This document shows, in pieces, positions 21,913 through 30,640 of a stretch of DNA of 50,849 nt; the first letter of the stretch is position 1, and the number at the start of each line of letters is the position of its first letter. The notes below the pieces were generated by a model that was not told where the DNA came from, searched no databases, and saw nothing but the letters and a program-made list of their open reading frames with translations. Source of the DNA: Bacillus sp. FJAT-27251 (GTDB lineage: Bacteria > Bacillota > Bacilli > Bacillales > Cytobacillaceae); contig NZ_LIGG01000001.1 in NCBI RefSeq assembly GCF_001273925.1, positions 612,834 through 663,682 on the forward strand, written 5' to 3'. The position numbers and the translations under genes were made by a program.

Positions 21913-23172
21913 CTAAAGCACTAGCAAATATGGGGTTTCGATGTACTTGGCCAGGATGTTGAGAAATTCTGCTGCTGTTGCGCCGTCGACGATTTGGTGG
22001 TCGAAGGTGAGGCTGAGCGGAATTTTTTTAATGGATTGGACTTTGCCTTCTTCATCCAAGGCCAATTCGTCCTGGAAGGAACCCACGCCCAATATGCCTG
22101 TTTCCGGTGTATTTAAGATGGGTGTAAAGTATTCGATTCCACTTGCCCCTAGATTTGTAATAGTGAAAGTGGAGCCTGTCAGCAGCTCTCCGCTTGCTTC
22201 GCCGTTTCTTGCTTTTGTTGAGATGTCCTTGATTTCTTTGGCAAGGGTGCCGATCGTTTTTTGATGGGCATTCTTCACAACAGGGACAACCAGGCCATCC
22301 TCCAAAGAAGTGGCAATGCCTAGATGAACTTCATCAAATTCAGTCAATGTGCCGTCCACATAGCGGGAATTCATTTGCTTCATCTCTTGCAGAGCGAGAA
22401 TGGCCGCCCTTGCAACCAGTACGGTGATCGTGAGCTTGACATCCAATTCAGCCGATTCAACTTGCGTTCTCAGCATCTTCTGGAAGTCGATTAATTCATT
22501 GGCACGCACCTTGCGATGGATCGTCAATTGAGCGGTTTGCCCCAAGCTTCTGCGCATGTTCCGCGCAATCGCTTTTCGCATTGGCTTAAGGCCGGCGCCA
22601 ATAGTTTCATCGCTTACTGGCGAAACCCGAGCCGGTTCCGCTATAGGAGCCTCGGATTTCCCTTCGACAACTGCCGCAGCCGAACCTTCTTGGATGGCAC
22701 GCTCGACGTCGCGTTTCGTAATCCGGCCGTTTCCGCCTGTACCATCAACCAGGGCAATATCCAGCTGGTGTTCTTTCGCGATCTTTCTGGCCAGCGGGGT
22801 AATAAAAATCCGGTCACCTGCTGGTTTCTTTGCTGCTTCCTCACGCACTGGAGCCGCCGCAGAATCCGTCACAGCTTCCACCTTGTCAGCAACCGCTGCC
22901 GGTGCCTCAACCGCGACCTCATTTACAGTTTCCCCTTCTGCCCCTATCACAGCAATCGCCGCGCCAACTTCCAGCTGGTCATCGACATCCGCCTTTTTCG
23001 TCAGCAGCACTCCCGAAACGGGTGCCTCCACTTCCTGGGTCAATTTTTCCGAGCTGATCGTTAGCACCGCTTCGCCTTCGCTTACGGGTTCCCCCACCTC
23101 TTTATGCCACTCAACAATGGTTCCTTCCGTCATGGTCATTCCCAATTTAGGCATTACAATGACTTGGCTCAT
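21913..23172 (-). CDS. acoC: Acetoin dehydrogenase E2, dihydrolipoamide acetyltransferase
   Basis: This E2 core of about 419 residues carries an N-terminal lipoyl domain (MPKLGMTMTEGTIVEWHKEV ... lipoyl Lys in TISSEKLTQEVEAP). An Ala/Val-rich hinge follows, then an E3-binding domain (RIFITPLARKIAKEHQLDIA-type, ITPLARKIAKEHQLD). The catalytic domain ends with DHQIVDGATAAEFL, the His/Asp acyltransferase motif. It transfers the acetyl group from cleaved acetoin to CoA. It is last in the operon, eight to fourteen bases after E1beta. The second ATG (23172), nine bases after AGGAGG, is a better start than the first. Other 2-oxoacid dehydrogenases are possible by sequence; AcoR and the sigma-54 promoter favour acetoin. 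Confidence 0.87.
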   Translation of the reverse strand: MSQVIVMPKLGMTMTEGTIVEWHKEVGEPVSEGEAVLTISSEKLTQEVEAPVSGVLLTKKADVDDQLEVGAAIAVIGAEGETVNEVAVEAPAAVADKVEAVTDSAAAPVREEAAKKPAGDRIFITPLARKIAKEHQLDIALVDGTGGNGRITKRDVERAIQEGSAAAVVEGKSEAPIAEPARVSPVSDETIGAGLKPMRKAIARNMRRSLGQTAQLTIHRKVRANELIDFQKMLRTQVESAELDVKLTITVLVARAAILALQEMKQMNSRYVDGTLTEFDEVHLGIATSLEDGLVVPVVKNAHQKTIGTLAKEIKDISTKARNGEASGELLTGSTFTITNLGASGIEYFTPILNTPETGILGVGSFQDELALDEEGKVQSIKKIPLSLTFDHQIVDGATAAEFLNILAKYIETPYLLVL

Positions 23173-23185
23173 CCTCATTCACCTC

Positions 23186-24244
23186 CTAAACTCTTACTGC
23201 TTTTTTCTTCAAATCTGTAATTAACTCTTCCGCCACAGTTAACACTTTCTTCACGTCCGGAATATAGGCTTGTTCCAGGTTCTGTGCAAACGGTACAGGT
23301 GTATTTGGCGCGCACACTGTTTTAATCGGGCCATCCAAATAATCAAACGCTTTGTCCGCTACAACAGAAGCAATGTCTGTTGCTGTGTTGTTATGCGGAT
23401 TGGATTCATCAATCACAATCAGGCGGCCGGTTTTCTTCACCGATTCCAGCACAGTTTCTTGATCCCAAGGGGCAACCGTTCTTAAATCAATGACCTCTAC
23501 AGAGATATCATCCTTCCGTAAGGTGTCAGCCGTTTTTTGCGCCACTTGGACCATTTTACCGATTGCAACAATCGTCAAGTCCATTCCTTCGTGAACAACA
23601 TTCGCTTTCCCGATTTCAATCGTGTAATAGTCCTCCGGCACATTGCCTTTCATGCCATAAAGCATTTTATCTTCAGAGAAGACAACCAGGTTATCTTCTT
23701 CAATCGCTGCCAGCATCAAGCCTTTAGCATCATATGGATTGGACGGGACAACCACCTTCACCCCTGGGATTGAGCCGAACCATCCATATAAAGTTTGCGA
23801 GTGCTGGGCCGCCGCCCCTGCGCCTGCCCCGTGGACCGTCCTCACGGTCAGCGGAATCTTCGCCTTGCCGCCAAACATATAACGCATTTTTGCGCCTTGG
23901 TTTAAAATTGGATCAAGTGCAAAGCCAATAAAATCGTTAAACATCAATTCCGCAATCGGCCGCAAGCCAGTTGCCGCCGCACCGACTGCCGCACCAAAAT
24001 AGCCATGCTCGGCAATCGGTGTATCAATCACTCGTCCGCGCCCGAACTCCGTGACCAGCCCTTTCGATAATCCGAAAACCCCGCCAAATGCATCATCATA
24101 TCGGCCATCATCTTTTACTAAGTGATCGACTTCCGCACCGCCGGCAACATCCGTTCCAATCAAGATGACACTTTCATCTTTTCGCATCGCCTGTGCCATT
24201 GCTTCGGTAATGGCCGTCATAAAAGTAACTTCTCTTTTTGTCAT
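23186..24244 (-). CDS. acoB: Acetoin dehydrogenase E1 component, beta subunit
   Basis: This 352-residue transketolase-like protein contains TFMTAITEAMAQAMRKDESV, the E1beta hallmark RVIDTPIAEHGYFGAAVGAA, and the C-terminal transketolase domain with DLRTVAPWDQETVLESVKKT and RLIVIDESNPHNN. With E1alpha it forms the TPP-dependent enzyme that cleaves acetoin to acetaldehyde and an acetyl unit. ATG at 24244 has GAGGAGGAATGGAAA upstream. It starts 18 bases after the alpha gene. Confidence 0.9.
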   Translation of the reverse strand: MTKREVTFMTAITEAMAQAMRKDESVILIGTDVAGGAEVDHLVKDDGRYDDAFGGVFGLSKGLVTEFGRGRVIDTPIAEHGYFGAAVGAAATGLRPIAELMFNDFIGFALDPILNQGAKMRYMFGGKAKIPLTVRTVHGAGAGAAAQHSQTLYGWFGSIPGVKVVVPSNPYDAKGLMLAAIEEDNLVVFSEDKMLYGMKGNVPEDYYTIEIGKANVVHEGMDLTIVAIGKMVQVAQKTADTLRKDDISVEVIDLRTVAPWDQETVLESVKKTGRLIVIDESNPHNNTATDIASVVADKAFDYLDGPIKTVCAPNTPVPFAQNLEQAYIPDVKKVLTVAEELITDLKKKAVRV

Positions 24245-24262
24245 TTTCCATTCCTCCTCTTC

Positions 24263-25210
24263 TTATGCAAAGATATCGGTATACAAAGTATCTAAATCTG
24301 GCATTGGACTTGCCTCGGCAAATTCCACAGCGTCCTTGATGGTTTCTAATGCTGCTTCCTTAATGTCGTTTGCTTCTTTTTCCGTCATCCAGCCATTTTG
24401 GATCGCTTTTTCACGGAACTCGACAATCGGGTCGCGGTCCCTGTTTGGATCCTGATCGGTTTTATATTTCTGTTCATCTCCTTCAAAGTGGCCAAACATG
24501 CGGTACGTATCGCACTCAATCAATGTAGGGCCTTCCCCCGCCTTCGCCCGTGCAATCGCTTCTTTTGTGGCACTATATACGGCTTCAACATCCATCCCAT
24601 CGACACGGACGCCAGGCATATTATAAGCAGAGGCCCGTTCAGCAACCGTCTCGGATGCACTTGCATATCTGAATGGCGTCCCTTCTCCAAACTGGTTGTT
24701 TTCACAGACGAAAACAACCGGCAAGTCTAAAATCGAAGCGAGGTTCAATCCTTCATGGAAGGTTCCTTCATTCGAGGCCCCGTCACCGAAGAAGCAGACC
24801 GCGACATTGTCCCGACCCAAAGTCTTAATACTAAGCGCCGCCCCTGCTGCCAAACCAAAGCCGCCGCCAACAATTCCATTGGCACCAAGCATTCCTTTTT
24901 CAACATCGGCAACGTGCATCGAGCCACCTTTTCCGCCGCCAAGACCATCTTTTTTACCCATGATTTCAGCCATCATCCCTCTGATATCACAGCCTTTTGC
25001 AATCGCATGTCCATGGCCGCGGTGGGTACTTGTGATGTAATCCTCATCCTCCAGCAAGGCCATAACCCCTGTTGCCACCGCCTCTTCTCCTGCATACAAA
25101 TGGACAAACCCAGGGATTAGTCCCTTTCCAAACGTACGATGCACTTCTTCTTCAAAAAAGCGGATTTCATTCATTTTTTGATAAATCCAAAGCACTTCTT
25201 TCTTTTCCAT
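24263..25210 (-). CDS. acoA: Acetoin dehydrogenase E1 component, alpha subunit
   Basis: This 315-residue protein has the TPP-binding motif GDGASNEGTFHEGLNLASIL ending in NN (VVFVCENN). It also has LYAGEEAVATGVMALLEDED, HRGHGHAIAKGCD and GGKGGSMHVAD, and the E1alpha phosphate-loop text FRYASASETVAERASAYNMP. The length suits AcoA rather than the longer pyruvate dehydrogenase E1alpha. It lies 60 bases after the E3 gene with GGGAGGAATTATCA before ATG. Confidence 0.9.
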   Translation of the reverse strand: MEKKEVLWIYQKMNEIRFFEEEVHRTFGKGLIPGFVHLYAGEEAVATGVMALLEDEDYITSTHRGHGHAIAKGCDIRGMMAEIMGKKDGLGGGKGGSMHVADVEKGMLGANGIVGGGFGLAAGAALSIKTLGRDNVAVCFFGDGASNEGTFHEGLNLASILDLPVVFVCENNQFGEGTPFRYASASETVAERASAYNMPGVRVDGMDVEAVYSATKEAIARAKAGEGPTLIECDTYRMFGHFEGDEQKYKTDQDPNRDRDPIVEFREKAIQNGWMTEKEANDIKEAALETIKDAVEFAEASPMPDLDTLYTDIFA

Positions 25211-25270
25211 TGATAATTCCTCCCTTTGAAAATTAATGATATTTATGATTGATCCCGGGTCTGGTGCCGC

Positions 25271-26623
25271 TTAAGCATGGATCGCTTGCTTGAATAAAGC
25301 GTTTGCATTTTCGCCTATTGCTTCAGAAATGGCTGGATGGGCATGGACCAGGCTTGCCAGCTCATTCATTGTCCCTTCAGAGTGCTTCATGGCCAGTATC
25401 CCGCCAATGAGCTCGGTCGCTTTGGCACCAACAATGACAGCCCCGAGAATTTCACCGTAGTTTTTATCAGAGATAATTTTTACAAACCCTTCTCTTTCCC
25501 CCTCCGCGATGGCTTTCGCATTTCCAGCAAGAGGAGTGATAGTGACTTCCACATCATAATGAGCTTTTTTCGCTTGTTCCTCGCTCAGCCCGAAAGAAGC
25601 TATTTCCGGATGGGTATAAACGCATCGCGGGATGTCCGTTTGATCTAGGTGCTGTGGCCTTTCACCGTTCATGGCATGGACGGCAATCAGGCCTTCCGCA
25701 CTTGCTGCGTGAGCCAGCTGATACCCGCCAATTAAGTCACCCACCGCATATACATGCTTTTTGCTTGTTTCATAAAGTTCATTGACCGCCACAAACTTGT
25801 CTCCTTCATCCATTTTTAAGTTCAAGTCGGCGGCAACTTCAAGGTTCGGCTGACGTCCCGTTGCGACCAGAAGTGTATCAAATGGGATTTCCTTATCTGG
25901 TAAAAGGACTTTTCCATCTCTCACTTCCTGAATTTCTGCCAGAGTAATGGTCTTTATGTTTTTCTTTTTCAAATGCCTTTTAATGATTTTGCGAGCATCC
26001 TCATCTTCGGTTAATAGAATGTCAGGAGCCACTTCGATAATGGTGACATCGGTTCCAAGCGGGGCCATTGCAACGGCCAGCTCAACGGAAATCACTCCGC
26101 CGCCGATGATCGCCATCGTTCCCGGCAATTCCTTCAAATCAAAGAATGTATCAGTCGTGACATAGTTTACTTGGTCCAAGCCTTTAATCGGCGGGATAAA
26201 AGGGCGGCTTCCAGTGGCCAATAAAAGGTCCTTCCCCCTCAGCTTTTCGGCGCCAACCGTCACGGTTAAATCTTCCGCTACAGACGCCTCCCCCTGGTAA
26301 ACTTGAATCTGGTTCTTTTTTAACAGGTGTTCAACACCGCCTGCCAAGGTTTTGACAACTTGATCTTTCCGCGCCATCAATTTGGAAAAATCGATGGAAA
26401 TCTCGCCGGTATGTATTCCCCAACGGTTGGCCTTTTGAATCTCTTCCACAAGCTCACTGTGTTTTAGAAGGGCTTTCGAAGGAATACAGCCGACATTCAA
26501 ACAAGTGCCGCCCAGCTTTTTCTTTTCGACGATGGCTACGCTTTTGCCTAATTGGGCGGCCCGAATGGCGGGAACATATCCGCCAGGTCCTGCACCAATG
26601 ACAACGAGGTCAAATTCCTTCAT
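25271..26623 (-). CDS. acoL: Dihydrolipoamide dehydrogenase (E3) of the acetoin cluster
   Basis: This 450-residue flavoprotein has an N-terminal FAD fold (VIGAGPGGYVPAIRAAQLGK) and the redox-active disulfide GGTCLNVGCIPSK. The NAD-binding fold is MAIIGGGVISVELAVAMAPL, followed by the second FAD motif VYAVGDLIGGYQLAHAASAE. The dimer-interface His motif is VHAHPAISEAI, where HPT is more usual than HPA. It reoxidises the E2 lipoyl groups. Here it is the first gene of the operon, whereas B. subtilis has acoA-B-C-L. It is transcribed from the sigma-54 promoter 57 bases upstream. Confidence 0.92.
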   Translation of the reverse strand: MKEFDLVVIGAGPGGYVPAIRAAQLGKSVAIVEKKKLGGTCLNVGCIPSKALLKHSELVEEIQKANRWGIHTGEISIDFSKLMARKDQVVKTLAGGVEHLLKKNQIQVYQGEASVAEDLTVTVGAEKLRGKDLLLATGSRPFIPPIKGLDQVNYVTTDTFFDLKELPGTMAIIGGGVISVELAVAMAPLGTDVTIIEVAPDILLTEDEDARKIIKRHLKKKNIKTITLAEIQEVRDGKVLLPDKEIPFDTLLVATGRQPNLEVAADLNLKMDEGDKFVAVNELYETSKKHVYAVGDLIGGYQLAHAASAEGLIAVHAMNGERPQHLDQTDIPRCVYTHPEIASFGLSEEQAKKAHYDVEVTITPLAGNAKAIAEGEREGFVKIISDKNYGEILGAVIVGAKATELIGGILAMKHSEGTMNELASLVHAHPAISEAIGENANALFKQAIHA

Positions 26624-26679
26624 TTGGTTTCATCACCTTGCTTTCGTCTTATAGTGAAAGTTGATTACACTTAGTTTCT

Positions 26680-26697
26680 ATGCAAGAAGCGTGCCAA
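26680..26697 (-). promoter_or_regulatory. Sigma-54 (-24/-12) promoter of the aco operon
   Basis: Minus strand TTGGCACGCTTCTTGCAT matches the consensus TTGGCACN4-5TTGCA, with exactly ten bases between the GG and GC dinucleotides. It lies 57 bases before acoL and needs an enhancer-binding activator, which acoR upstream provides. Confidence 0.95.
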
Positions 26698-26780
26698 CTT
26701 TTAAAAAATCTCAAAAAGATTGCTATATCAATAGATGGGAGCAAGGGATTGAACTTCCGCACCTTTGGAATCTGTATCAA

Positions 26781-26824
26781 TGAGACGCAAACTTTCTCAA
26801 GTGTCTCAACTGTCTCATGTGAGA
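26781..26824. promoter_or_regulatory. Upstream activating site for AcoR (putative)
   Basis: TKTCTCA occurs at 26,793, 26,802 and 26,811 (9-bp steps), with an inverted TGAGACG at 26,781 and another TGAGA at 26,820. These lie about 85-145 bp upstream of the sigma-54 promoter, the usual enhancer distance. AcoR binding is inferred from position. Confidence 0.65.
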
Positions 26825-26826
26825 AA

Positions 26827-26876
26827 TAAAAAAAGCCCTCTATTTCCTTTTTTATTTTGCAAGGAAAAGAGAGCGT
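26827..26876 (-). terminator. Terminator after acoR
   Basis: Minus strand CTCTTTTCCTT pairs with AAGGAAATAGAG, followed by GGGC and seven T. It lies about 60 bases past the acoR stop and separates it from the aco enhancer region. Confidence 0.8.
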
Positions 26877-26934
26877 TTATTAATGGTTATGTTAAAGTTT
26901 TATATTAGCCGCGGTCTGATCCGCCTGCACCTTT

Positions 26935-28908
26935 CTATATATTCCCCTTCCAATCTTCCGCCTTCAGTTGATATAATTTCAGTTTCCGATACATGGTAGC
27001 CCGCGAAATCTGCAGGGTTCTGGCTGCGGCTGTAACATTTCCATTTTCCTTGACCAGGGCTTCAATCAGTCTCTCCTTTTCGGCATCCCTCGGCTGTTTC
27101 ATTAAATCTCGCGGGAGATCGAATGGCGTCAGCTGATTTCCTTCCATATTAAAGAGCGCTTGTTGAATGACATTCCTGAGCTCCCGTATATTTCCCGGCC
27201 ATGGGTATTGCGTGAGGCACTGCATCGTTTTTTCCTGAACAAAGACCTCTTGTTTTCCAAACTCTCTGCCCATTTCCTGAATAAAATGATGGACAAGGGC
27301 CGGAATATCACTGCTTCTTTCACGCAAGGAGGGAATTTCTAATTGGATGACCTGAAGCCGGTACATCAGATCCTCGCGAAATTCGCCTTTTTCAATGGCT
27401 TGGATCAAGTTTTTATGGGTTGCGGCAATCACACGGACATCAAGCGGGATTGTTTTGTCACCGCCAAGTCTCGTGACCACCCTCTCTTCAAGGATGCGAA
27501 GAAGATGAACTTGCAATTCCAATGGCATATCTGCAATTTCATCAAGGAAAATCGTCCCGCCCTGCGCCATTTCAAATTTTCCAGGCTGGCCTTTTGATTT
27601 GGCACCGGTAAAAGCACCGGGTTCGTACCCGAATAATTCACTTTCAAGCAAGCCGTGAGGAACCGCTCCACAATTAATCGCGATGAACGGATGATGGCGC
27701 CGGTCGCTGGCTTGATGAATCGACTGGGCAAATACTTCTTTCCCCGTCCCCGTTTCACCTGATAAAAACAGTGTGGAATCGATGCACGCTGCTTTTCGCG
27801 CTTTTTTCACAACAGCTGCAAATTCCTGTGATGAACCGATCATGTCATCAAAACTGTAGCGGGTTGTTTTCGTTTTAGCGGAACGGGGCGGATGAGGCTT
27901 TTTCGTTGTCAATGCAGGAATCTCGCCATTCTTTCTAAAAAAAATCACAGCCCCCAATGGATCGGCCTGAAATGTGACAGGATAAACCGAGCAAATAAAG
28001 TGTTGTTTCTGCTGATCCAGCTTCACTTTTTCCCTTATCACCGATTGTCCGGTTCGCAGCACTTTTTCAACAAGTTGGTTTAACTCCGGCACTGTTGTAA
28101 TGGTGGGAAGTTGACGGAAGATAGAATGGGATTTTGCGGCACCGTTCCTTTCCACAACATTTTTCCCGAGGTCAATGATGAGGACCTCATCTTCAATCCC
28201 TTCCAATGCTGTATGTAAAAATAAATGGTTTTTTAATGCATGTTTGAAAAAATACTGTTGAATGGCTTTGGAAATTTGATTCGCTTCTGAAAAGATATAC
28301 TGAATGGTGTGTGGATTTAACTGATGATTGGCGCCGGCAATATTAATGACGCCTAATAGCTCATGCGTATATGGGTATAGGATGGGAAAGGCGGAACAAA
28401 ACCAGTCATGGTTTTTCTCACAGAAATGCTCTGAGTACAGCACTTGGGCGTGTTGCTTTGTTTTCAAGGCAAGCCCGGCGGCATTCGTTCCAGCCGATTT
28501 TTCGGTCCAAATGCCTCCATCATAAATGTCGATCTTCTCCGCTTTTTTCAGCACACTCCGTTCCCCGCTCGAATATAAAACTGTCCCTTGGTAATCAACA
28601 ATCGAAAGCATTGTTTTCGTCTCTTTTAAAAAGTCGAACAAATGATTGATTTTAGGCTTCGCAAACGAAAGCAATTCCGCATTTCTTTCCAGCCGTTCTT
28701 CCAGGTCACTCCCGTGGATGATTTCATGATTTCGATTTTGAAAAGGACTCACTCCAAGCCTTTTCGAATCCTCCCATGAATGAATAATCGTTTCACGCAC
28801 TCCAGTTCCCGTATATTGCCCCAGATCCTGATAACGCTTCCAAATTTGATTAACAGAAGCGTTATATTCCTCCGCCAAAACGATATCTCTCGTCAGTGAA
28901 TTCTCCAT
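26935..28908 (-). CDS. acoR: Sigma-54-dependent activator AcoR
   Basis: This 657-residue enhancer-binding protein has, in order: an N-terminal GAF-type sensor (about 70-230, GIWTEKSAGTNAAGLALK, FCSAFPILYP) and a PAS-like segment. The AAA+ domain follows with Walker A GETGTGKE, the sigma-54 contact loop GAFTGAKSKG and Walker B GGTIFLDEIADMPLELQ. It ends in a Fis-type helix-turn-helix (ENGNVTAAARTLQISRATMY). Text and architecture match AcoR, which activates acetoin catabolism genes when acetoin is present and glucose is spent. ATG follows GGAGGATATAG. It is transcribed toward the operon it controls but has its own terminator. Confidence 0.92.
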   Translation of the reverse strand: MENSLTRDIVLAEEYNASVNQIWKRYQDLGQYTGTGVRETIIHSWEDSKRLGVSPFQNRNHEIIHGSDLEERLERNAELLSFAKPKINHLFDFLKETKTMLSIVDYQGTVLYSSGERSVLKKAEKIDIYDGGIWTEKSAGTNAAGLALKTKQHAQVLYSEHFCEKNHDWFCSAFPILYPYTHELLGVINIAGANHQLNPHTIQYIFSEANQISKAIQQYFFKHALKNHLFLHTALEGIEDEVLIIDLGKNVVERNGAAKSHSIFRQLPTITTVPELNQLVEKVLRTGQSVIREKVKLDQQKQHFICSVYPVTFQADPLGAVIFFRKNGEIPALTTKKPHPPRSAKTKTTRYSFDDMIGSSQEFAAVVKKARKAACIDSTLFLSGETGTGKEVFAQSIHQASDRRHHPFIAINCGAVPHGLLESELFGYEPGAFTGAKSKGQPGKFEMAQGGTIFLDEIADMPLELQVHLLRILEERVVTRLGGDKTIPLDVRVIAATHKNLIQAIEKGEFREDLMYRLQVIQLEIPSLRERSSDIPALVHHFIQEMGREFGKQEVFVQEKTMQCLTQYPWPGNIRELRNVIQQALFNMEGNQLTPFDLPRDLMKQPRDAEKERLIEALVKENGNVTAAARTLQISRATMYRKLKLYQLKAEDWKGNI

Positions 28909-28963
28909 CTATATCCTCCATATTAAATAGGGAATTATGAGAATATTATAACATAAAAGGGCA

Positions 28964-28988
28964 GGTGGGACAGGTTTGCTGTCCCACC
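28964..28988 (-). terminator. Palindrome downstream of the metallophosphoesterase gene
   Basis: GGTGGGACAG and CTGTCCCACC form a perfect 10-bp stem around a five-base loop. Minus-strand T-rich sequence (CCTTTTATG) follows, so it may end the 29,093 transcript. The arms resemble the GGGACAGG...TGTCCC repeats found at 45,647-45,725. Confidence 0.6.
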
Positions 28989-29092
28989 ATGGTCTCGTGA
29001 ATCGTGGGGACGAAAGTAGCCGAAACTGCCCCTTAGCCACCAAACGAAAAAGCGTACATCCCCGCTTAGCCGTTACTTCAAATGATTATCGT

Positions 29093-30094
29093 TTACTGCA
29101 CACTCATCTCCGCACGATACTCATCGATCATGCCTTGTATCTCCGGGTCTGCCGGGACATTTGTGACATCGTACAGGAATCCATCCGATTCCACCAGCTT
29201 CATGCTGCCGTCCACCACTTCAAAAGTTAGATCGAGGCGGCCCAAATAATGTTCCTGTTCTCCGCCGGCCTGCGTAATCGGCACCATCACCTCGCCGTTG
29301 AATTCGTATTCGGGTGTTTCGATGATCTTGTGGGTATCTGCACCGATCACCGCTGATACTCCGGGAACCTGGGCGAGCTTGTGGTCTTCGTCATTTCCGG
29401 CGTGAGAAAGGACGACGCTGATATCCGCCTTTTCACTCACTTCCAGAAGCAATCCTTTCAGCGCCTGGACTGGTTCGATGAAATCCAGCCCTGCAACGTC
29501 ATTCCAGCCGCGGAGCTCAGGCTTCATCGATGTGATGCCAACTATGCCGACTTTCACGCCGCCAAATGTGAATCCTTTCCAAGGTTTCACATTCTGTATG
29601 TACTTTCCTGTATCCCTGTCAACGACATTGCCAGCAAGGATTTGAAAATTCACGTTGCGATGATAATCCTTTAATTGCTGGTAGAGGCTTTCCGGATTGC
29701 CCTCGCCGGCAGGATAGACGCGGAAGTCATTGTTTCCGAGCACCATGGAATCATAGCCCAGCTCTTTTAAAATAGAAGTCTCCAACTCTCCCTGACCGGC
29801 CTGGAATTCGCCGCGCAGGAAGACATCCCCGCCATCGACAAGAAGCACATTCTCCTCTTCATCGCGAACCTCTTCAATAATCGTCGCATACTTCGCAATC
29901 GAATTGTGATGGACGCTGCCATCCTCGCGTGTGAAGAGATCATCCAAATGGCCGTGAATATCATTCGTCTGGAGAATTGTCAGTTCAAATTTCTCCCCTT
30001 CCTTCAGCTTTTCCGCCCCCGCCGCGGATGGCTGCACGACAAGTGCGGCAGCCATCGCCAGCGATAAACAGCCCGCCAACCAATTCCTTTTCAT
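29093..30094 (-). CDS. Secreted metallophosphoesterase-like protein (5'-nucleotidase family, altered active site)
   Basis: This 333-residue protein has a Sec signal peptide (MKRNWLAGCLSLAMAAALVV, probable cleavage after SAAGA). A calcineurin-like phosphoesterase domain of the UshA/YfkN 5'-nucleotidase type follows: ILQTNDIHGHLDD and LLVDGGDVFLRGE. The third motif reads LGNNDFRVYP instead of GNHEFD, and the last reads VIGADTHK instead of GHTH, so two His positions are replaced. The H of SHAGNDED is kept. The C-terminal substrate-binding domain of 5'-nucleotidases is missing; the protein ends shortly after the phosphoesterase fold. It may be a divergent phosphatase or a non-catalytic binding protein. 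It stands alone, not in an operon. Confidence 0.75.
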   Translation of the reverse strand: MKRNWLAGCLSLAMAAALVVQPSAAGAEKLKEGEKFELTILQTNDIHGHLDDLFTREDGSVHHNSIAKYATIIEEVRDEEENVLLVDGGDVFLRGEFQAGQGELETSILKELGYDSMVLGNNDFRVYPAGEGNPESLYQQLKDYHRNVNFQILAGNVVDRDTGKYIQNVKPWKGFTFGGVKVGIVGITSMKPELRGWNDVAGLDFIEPVQALKGLLLEVSEKADISVVLSHAGNDEDHKLAQVPGVSAVIGADTHKIIETPEYEFNGEVMVPITQAGGEQEHYLGRLDLTFEVVDGSMKLVESDGFLYDVTNVPADPEIQGMIDEYRAEMSVQ

Positions 30095-30186
30095 CCTGAT
30101 TCCTCCAATCCATTTTGTTCACATACTAAATGAATTGTAAAACAACAATGTAAAGGCAGAATGAACACTGCATTAAAATAACGTAA

Positions 30187-30570
30187 GCATGGGGACGGTT
30201 CTCGTGCCTCACTTTTATCACCACCTGGTCCACATTGGACTGCGTTTTCTCATGTGGGCATGATAGCGGACAAGCTGACAACAGGCCTGTCACAACCTGG
30301 ACACAGGTTTTTCAAATAACCAGGATAATTGATGCAATCCCTGGAAAAATCGATGCAATAATCCCGGTAATTGAAGCAATTCCCGCAATAATTGATGCAA
30401 TCAGCGGAATTTTGCGATGCAGCCAAACAAAAACACCCTGCCCCCGGCGTTCCTCCCCTGTTCCGCGCTGCTTGATTCACAGTTTTTCGTGCGTTCCCCT
30501 ACCTTTTCTCCCAAAATACACTATCCACCCTCAATAAAAATGAAGCAGCAGAACCGTTCCCTCTGCTTCA
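30187..30570. mobile_element. MITE-like repeat element, copy B
   Basis: The left end GCATGGGGACGGTTCTCGTG and right end GAAGCAGCAGAACCGTTCCC are inverted and partly decayed. The interior is nearly identical to copy A over the block from CATGATAGCGGACAAGCTGA through CACAACCTGGACACAGGTTT and the ATTGATGCAAT array (21-bp steps), but diverges in the right half. There is no transposase. It fills the 30,095-30,590 gap upstream of araR. Confidence 0.75.
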
Positions 30571-30596
30571 CTAATGTATTAAAAAGATGATATTAT

Positions 30597-30612
30597 ACTT
30601 GTACGAACAAAT
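30597..30612 (+). promoter_or_regulatory. AraR operator at its own promoter
   Basis: ACTTGTACGAACAAAT is close to the AraR palindrome ATTTGTACGTACAAAT. It lies 29 bases before the araR start codon, next to a TATTAT-like -10 (30,591), consistent with autorepression. Confidence 0.75.
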
Positions 30613-30640
30613 TTAAGTTGTACGGATGGAGTGTTAGTGT

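Noticed and set aside
22516-23224. Plus-strand open frames of 182 and 222 codons
   Set aside because: Antisense to the E2 gene; Ala/Pro/Ser-rich text comes from the complementary strand of the hinge region.
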